Below, in pieces: positions 59,403 to 64,000 of a DNA stretch of 64,000 bases (within the stretch, counting starts at the first letter, position 1; every line of letters begins with the position of its first letter). Made by a program: the position numbers and the translations under genes. This DNA comes from Dichetophora obliterata (Eukaryota > Arthropoda > Insecta > Diptera > Sciomyzidae). The notes beneath the pieces are model-generated. The model had not been told where the DNA came from. It searched no databases and worked only from the letters and a program-made list of their open reading frames with translations. The DNA lies in the NCBI GenBank assembly GCA_963920525.1, contig OY986438.1, positions 48,020,288 through 48,084,287 on the forward strand. The letters run 5' to 3'.

Positions 59403-60104
59403 TCATACATTAGTTTTCAATCTACTTTTGAGTTGACCTTTCGATAAGTTAACATCAAAAAAGCTACAGTTGTTAACAAAGGTACTCATGCAATTCAAGG
59501 GAGCAATAGCCATATAATTTGTGCTACTTAAAGGCAAGTAAATTAAATTGTTAGCGTTTCTACTGCTTCTATGATTAGTGTTAAAATTTATAAGAGTTAG
59601 GAGTTCCGGTGAATCGAACACACCAGTTATGAGTTGGTGTAAGTAGACGATATCAGCAGACTTCCTTCTCTCATTTAAGGATTGCATTTTTAATAGTTTT
59701 AAACGATCCTCATAGGGAAGAAGATTTAAAGTGTCAGTTCTACTTAAGCCCCTTAGAGGAAACCGAACAAAACGTTTTTGAATTCTTTCTATTCGTTCAA
59801 CATGTACATTGTAACTTGGCGACCAAACTTGACTTGCATACTCCAAGTGAGGACGGACAATTAAATAATACAGCGTTGTAGTTGTAATCATACTATTAAC
59901 TTCTTTGGCCCAGCGTTTTATAAACCCGAGCATAGAAGAAGTTTCTTACAAATGTAAACAATATGAACGTTAAACGATAGCTTAGAATCCATGCATATAC
60001 CAAGATCTTTGACAGAATCTACACGATTTAAAGCCGTATCTTTTATCTTATAATCAAAAATTAAATTACTCCTTTTTCGCGAAAAGGTCATAGTTTGGCA
60101 TTTA
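59403..60104 (-). pseudogene. LINE ORF2 C-terminus (copy B)
   Basis: [37 protein letters not shown], then after a frameshift near 59935 [46 protein letters not shown] to a stop at 59403. Closely similar to copy C. Confidence 0.85.
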
Positions 60105-61391
60105 TTGGGGGTTGGAATTAATTTTAAAGGTTTTTTTTCGGTTTTTGAGCATTTATTTAGAAACAACGGTACAATGTATATTATTCAAAGTATTGTCCAT
60201 CGTTAGCTACAACATTTTCCCATCTTTCTGGCAGCATATGGATTCCGCGCCGGAAGAACGATTCGTCTTTTGAGGCAATCCACGAATCGACCCATTTTTT
60301 GGTATCCTCGTAAGAAGTGAAGCGCTGCTCAGCCAAGCCATGCGTCATCGATCTGAATAGGTGGTAGTCGGAAGGGGCTATGTCTGGTCTATAAGGCGGG
60401 TGGGGTATCACATCCCAATTCAGCGCCTCCAACGTTTCCTTGACGGTTCTTGCAACATGTGGCCGTGCGTTGTCATGTTGAAAAACCACTTTGTCGTGTC
60501 TTTTGGCATATTCCGGCCGTTTAACCTTTAACGCTCGGCTCAATTGCATCAATTGTTGTTGGTAGCGTTCCCCAGTGATGGTTTCGTTAGGTTTTAGCAG
60601 CTCATAGTACACGACACCCTTCTGATCCCACCAAATACACAGCATAAGCTTGGCGCCATGAATATTCGGCTTGGCCCTCGATGTTGATGCATGGCCGGGT
60701 GGTCCCAACGATTTTTTTCGCTTAGGATTATCGTAATGGATCCACTTTTCATCGCCACTGACAATACGATGCAAAAAACTCTTCCTTTTATGCCGTTGAA
60801 GCAGTTGTTCGCACATGCAAAATCGCCGTTCAACGTCTCTCGGCTTCAACTGGTACGGCACCCAATTTCCTTGCTTTTGAATCATTCCCATGGCCTTCAA
60901 GCGTTTGCCGACCGTTGATAAGTCGACTCCCAATGATTCTGACAATTCTTGAAGGGTTTGACACGGGTCTTCATCGAGCAAAGCCTCCAATTCCTCATCT
61001 TCAAACTTTTTCGGCTGGTCCGGACGCTCTTTGTCTTCCGTATCAAAATCACCACTTTTAAACCGACGGAACCAGTACTCACAAGTAGAAATCGATGGAG
61101 CATAGTCCCCGTAAGCCTCAGTAAGCGTGCTTTGTGCTTCAACCGCTTTTTTCTTCAAATGGAAGCACAAAAGTAAACCTTCCCGCAAATTGCGTTTTGT
61201 TGGAACGAAAGTCGACATGTTCACAGAGAAAAAAATATATGTTGTTTACACTTCAGTGGAATGACACATACTGAAAAATGAAGCTTAGACAATGTGCTTT
61301 GAAATGAATATAGTCACAGGTGGGCCCGATGCGATCTATTGATAGTTACGCCATCTCTTAGAAAACCTTTAAAACTAATTCCAACCCCCAA
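60105..61391 (-). mobile_element. Mos1-like mariner, apparently intact
   Basis: 1287 bp (Mos1 is 1286). Ends TTGGGGGTTGGAATTA and its inverted copy, about 29 bp with one mismatch; TA duplication at 60103-60104 and 61392-61393. Contains one uninterrupted transposase gene. G+C visibly above the surrounding AT-rich DNA. Inserted in LINE copy B, with the empty site seen in copy C. Confidence 0.95.
60181..61218 (-). CDS. Mariner transposase, 345 residues, DD34D intact
   Basis: Cut-and-paste transposase that binds the element's terminal repeats, excises it and inserts it at TA. From ATG 61218: paired helix-turn-helix DNA-binding domains (residues ~1-112, with LSTVGKRLKAMG), the linker motif WVPYQL (119-124, WVPHEL in relatives), and a catalytic core with Asp156 (IVSGDEKW), Asp249 (FQHDNARPH) and Asp284 (YRPDIAPSDYHLF), the same positions as in Mos1. 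The C-terminus RWENVVANDGQYFE is complete. An upstream GTG adds two codons but the ATG matches the family start. Sequence pattern and length place it in the mauritiana subfamily. No stop, shift or missing acid; activity is inferred, not shown. UTRs are 173 and 76 bp. Confidence 0.95.
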   Translation of the reverse strand: MSTFVPTKRNLREGLLLCFHLKKKAVEAQSTLTEAYGDYAPSISTCEYWFRRFKSGDFDTEDKERPDQPKKFEDEELEALLDEDPCQTLQELSESLGVDLSTVGKRLKAMGMIQKQGNWVPYQLKPRDVERRFCMCEQLLQRHKRKSFLHRIVSGDEKWIHYDNPKRKKSLGPPGHASTSRAKPNIHGAKLMLCIWWDQKGVVYYELLKPNETITGERYQQQLMQLSRALKVKRPEYAKRHDKVVFQHDNARPHVARTVKETLEALNWDVIPHPPYRPDIAPSDYHLFRSMTHGLAEQRFTSYEDTKKWVDSWIASKDESFFRRGIHMLPERWENVVANDGQYFE

Positions 61392-61515
61392 TATCTGGAT
61401 TAAGAAACATATTATTTTTAGAACACCAAACTTCAAAGGATTTTTAATCAGACTAGAGTAGAACTGAATTGTCTTTAGAATCAACTGTTCTGTATATTTT
61501 CATATCATCTGCATA

Positions 61516-62442
61516 ATGATATCAAAAAACACAAAACATATGCGATTTTGGAAGCTATACCTCGATTAAATACAGTTATCAACAGTTATGCAAACAATCC
61601 TATAATACCTACTTAACAAAAGTAAAATTAAACATCAAATCTGATGCTAAATCCTTCTGGAACTTTGTTAACACAAAACGCAAGATTGATTCCTATCCTT
61701 CTTTTATGAAGTATAATTCGGTTGAGTCTGATAATGATAATAGTATTTGCAATCTTTTTGCTGACTTTTTCAAGACGACTTATTCATCATCGTCCTATGA
61801 TTATTTAAGTTATCCTTTCAATATTCAATCTGGGGATATTTATTTCCCAATAATTGACACAAACACAGTCTTATCATTTTTAAAAAATATTAAAACATCA
61901 TATAAAAGTGGTCCTGATAACATACCTTCATGTATATTAAAATACTGCTGTGAAGAATTAGTAACTCCAATATCTTTACTATTTACTTCATCATTAAAAT
62001 CCTGCTATTTTCCTGCAGCCTGGAAGCATTCATTTATTATTCCGCTGCATAAATCCGGAAATAGGTCTTTAATTGATAACTACCATGGCATCGCAAAATT
62101 GAGCGCTTTGCCTAAACTTTTGGAGGCAATTGTTACATCACGACTATCGCATAGCGTTAAATCTTTAATGTCTCCTTTCCAACATGGATTCCTTTCTGGA
62201 AAATCCACTGTTACTAACCTTCTCGAATTTACATCAACAACTATAGAAAACTTTGGAAAAGGCATGCAGACTGATGTTATTTACACGGATTTTAGCAAAG
62301 CTTTTGACGTTGTAAATCACAAACTATTGATCTTAAAATTACATCTTGTTGGATTTCCTATACCGTTGGTAAAGTGGATTGAATCTTACTTAAGTAATAG
62401 AACACAATCTGTTCTTTTTAAGATGATGATTATAAAAGTATA
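61516..62442 (+). mobile_element. Plus-strand LINE fragment of another family
   Basis: Begins exactly at the 5' end of copy B and ends exactly at the 3' end of copy C, so both neighbours bound it. An upstream in-frame extension reads SDAKSFWNFVNTKRKIDSYP before the ORF below. Both ends of the parent LINE are missing. Confidence 0.78.
61706..62442 (+). pseudogene. LINE ORF2 fragment (endonuclease-RT linker and RT fingers/palm)
   Basis: Open for ~245 codons: SGPDNIPSCILKYC, WKHSFIIPLHKSGNRSLIDN, LPKLLEAIVTSRL, FQHGFLSGKSTVTNLLEF and [32 protein letters not shown]. It stops before the catalytic YxDD because copy C follows. Same general type as family L but clearly a different family. Confidence 0.85.
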
Positions 62443-62544
62443 CATGCAATAACAATAGAGTTCAGCTACTACAGCTTTTTCGCACTTTCTCCGCATTAGA
62501 TCATCTTAAGAACCAGCCCAAACAACATTACAACATCTCAATAA

Positions 62545-62864
62545 GGCCATTCACAGTTCGAATACGCTGGTCCGCCATTTGTACGATCCGCTATTTGTAT
62601 GCCAATTTACGAAAGCGCATTTTGCCTTGCTGTTGCTTTGCATACAAACGCAAATACGCAGGCACGCGGAAATAAAAGCAGCCCTTAGACGTGTTTTTTG
62701 TACCTCGTATTTTTATGATCTGTCAACAGCCGCATAATGACATACATCACAGGGCTGCACAATTTTTTAATACGACGGTCACATGGCGAGGTGCTCACAG
62801 TTTGAACAATAACAAATGCTATAAATACGATTTGTTAAAAGTACGCTCAAACCGTGAATAGCCC
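62545..62864 (-). mobile_element. Harbinger-like MITE, copy 3 (inverted), in LINE copy C
   Basis: About 320 bp. Ends GGCCATTCACAGTT and inverted GGGCTATTCACGGTT, with TAA on each side (62542-62544, 62865-62867). The interior is the reverse complement of copies 1 and 2 (gacgtgttttttgtacctcg, cacatggcgaggtgctcacag). Absent from copies A and B of the LINE. Confidence 0.85.
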
Positions 62865-62988
62865 TAATGATATCGATAAGAGTGGTCCAAAACAATCTAA
62901 AGTGAGAAAAATTTACCCACCATAATATGGGTTGGGCTCAGGGACAACACAAGACATAACAACTAACCATGCGTTAATATAGATCTAA

Positions 62989-64000
62989 TCATACATTAGT
63001 TTTCAATCTACTTTTGAGTTGACCTTTCGATAAGTTAACATCAAAAAAGCTACAGTTGTTAACAAAGGTACTCATGCGATTTAAAGGAGCAGTAGCCATA
63101 TAATTTGTGCTACTAAAAGGTAAGTAAATTAAATTGTTAGCGTTTCTACTGCTTCTACGGATAGTGTTAAAATTTATAAGAGTTAGGAGTTCTGGTGAAT
63201 CGAACCCACCAGTTATGAGTTGGTGTAAGTAGACGATATCAGCAGACTTCCTTCTCTCATTTAAAGATTGCATTTTTAATAGTTTTAAACGATCCTCATA
63301 AGGAGGAAGATTAAAAGTGTCAGTTCCGCTTAAGCCCCTTAGAGCAAACCGAACAAAATGTTTTTGAATTCTTTCTATTCGTTCAACATGTACATTGTAA
63401 CTTGGCGACCAAACTTGACTTGCATACTCCAAGTGAGGACGGACAATTGAATAATACAGCGTTGTAGTTGTTATCATACTATTAAATTCTTTGGCCCAGC
63501 GTTTTATAAAACCGAGCATAGAAGACGCTTTTTTACAAATGCTATCAATATGAACGCTAAACGATAGCTTAGAATCCATGCATATACCAAGATCTTTGAC
63601 AGAATCTACACGATTTAAAGCTGTATCTTTTATCTTATAATCAAAAATTAAATTATTCCTTTTTCGCGAAAAGGTCATAGTTTGGCATTTATCTGGATTA
63701 AGAAACATATTATTTTTAGAACACCAAACTTCAAAGGATTTTAAATCAGACTGGAGTAGAACTGAATTGTCTTTAGAATCTACTGTTCTGTATATTTTCA
63801 TATCATCTGCATATATGAGCAGATGAGAGTATTTGATGATGTGGGTTACATCATTAATGGCTAAAATAAACAGAAGTGGACCAAGGTGGCTACCTTGAGG
63901 AACACCTGATGCAGCAATAAATTCACCAGACAACACACCTCGAAATCGTATTTGATAAGATCGCTCTGTCAGATACGATTGAATCCAGCTTACAAAAAAT
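62989..64000 (-). CDS. LINE ORF2 (reverse transcriptase), partial, no stop within window
   Basis: Encodes the RNA-dependent DNA polymerase of family L from the edge ([14 protein letters not shown]) through [26 protein letters not shown] (catalytic Asp pair), [20 protein letters not shown], the thumb region [46 protein letters not shown] to the stop at 62989. At least 335 codons without a frameshift, the best-preserved of the three copies; the rest of the ORF lies outside the window. Confidence 0.88.
   Translation of the reverse strand, partial: FFVSWIQSYLTERSYQIRFRGVLSGEFIAASGVPQGSHLGPLLFILAINDVTHIIKYSHLLIYADDMKIYRTVDSKDNSVLLQSDLKSFEVWCSKNNMFLNPDKCQTMTFSRKRNNLIFDYKIKDTALNRVDSVKDLGICMDSKLSFSVHIDSICKKASSMLGFIKRWAKEFNSMITTTTLYYSIVRPHLEYASQVWSPSYNVHVERIERIQKHFVRFALRGLSGTDTFNLPPYEDRLKLLKMQSLNERRKSADIVYLHQLITGGFDSPELLTLINFNTIRRSSRNANNLIYLPFSSTNYMATAPLNRMSTFVNNCSFFDVNLSKGQLKSRLKTNV

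Larger units (their letters stand above)
59180..61515 (-). mobile_element. LINE family L, copy B, split by a mariner
   Basis: Parts at 59180-60104 and 61392-61515 become contiguous in the family L sequence once the mariner (60105-61391) is removed: 'ggcatt-TA-tctgg' is the uninterrupted form in copy C (near 63688). The 3' terminus is the same as in the other copies; 5' truncated just after the YADD region. The ORF carries an extra one-base shift near 59935. Confidence 0.88.
62443..64000 (-). mobile_element. LINE family L, copy C (runs off the window)
   Basis: 3' terminus at 62443; 3' UTR interrupted at 62545-62864 by a Harbinger-like MITE. The ORF is open to the window edge, so this copy may be longer than A and B. 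It is inserted in the plus-strand LINE. Confidence 0.9.

Noticed and set aside
60594..61176. ORFs on both strands overlapping the mariner transposase
   Set aside because: Shadows of the intact transposase frame; no motifs.

Overview
This is eukaryotic DNA, almost certainly from a higher fly (Diptera, Brachycera; a tephritid-like fruit fly would fit). The grounds are the strong A+T bias, short GT-AG introns, dense Tc1/mariner, hAT, P-like and jockey/CR1-type elements, DD41D ('rosa'-type) mariners and a transporter of insect SLC22 type. The species call is inference.

Only one host gene is convincingly present: a minus-strand organic cation/anion transporter of the SLC22 branch of the major facilitator superfamily. 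Six exons join in frame into 559 codons. Exons 2-6 sit compactly at 8327-4822. Exon 1 lies at 46917-46718, so intron 1 is about 38.4 kb and fills most of the window. Splice phases match at every junction, including across the giant intron.

Layout. 1-4.8 kb: intergenic DNA 3' of the gene, with one TA-flanked MITE and a small hairpin. 4.8-8.3 kb: exons 6 to 2; introns 2 and 3 hold fold-back elements. 8.3-46.7 kb: intron 1, containing a pure CATCT pentanucleotide array of about 700 bp, a fold-back with degenerate tandem repeats, LINE relics, two DD41D mariners, two Tc1-like elements with doubled terminal repeats, nested hAT and Harbinger-like MITEs, two near-perfect hairpins, a duplicated 0.85-kb repeat whose first copy is interrupted by two P-like elements (one carrying a ribosomal protein S21 pseudogene), a decayed transposase-like gene, nested LINEs, and a 4.4-kb long-inverted-repeat element bounded by an exact 17-bp direct repeat. 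46.9-64 kb: intergenic DNA 5' of the gene, with a P-like element of 1.55 kb, a 127-bp minisatellite split by a hAT MITE, Harbinger-like MITEs, a tRNA-derived SINE family, and a nest of LINEs. One of these LINEs is interrupted by an apparently intact Mos1-like mariner of 1287 bp encoding a 345-residue DD34D transposase.

The interest lies in the mobile DNA: many insertions are datable relative to each other because target-site duplications and empty sites are visible within the window. I saw no CRISPR array, operon, rRNA or functional tRNA. Statements about which families these sequences resemble rest on recall of conserved motifs; no database search was run.
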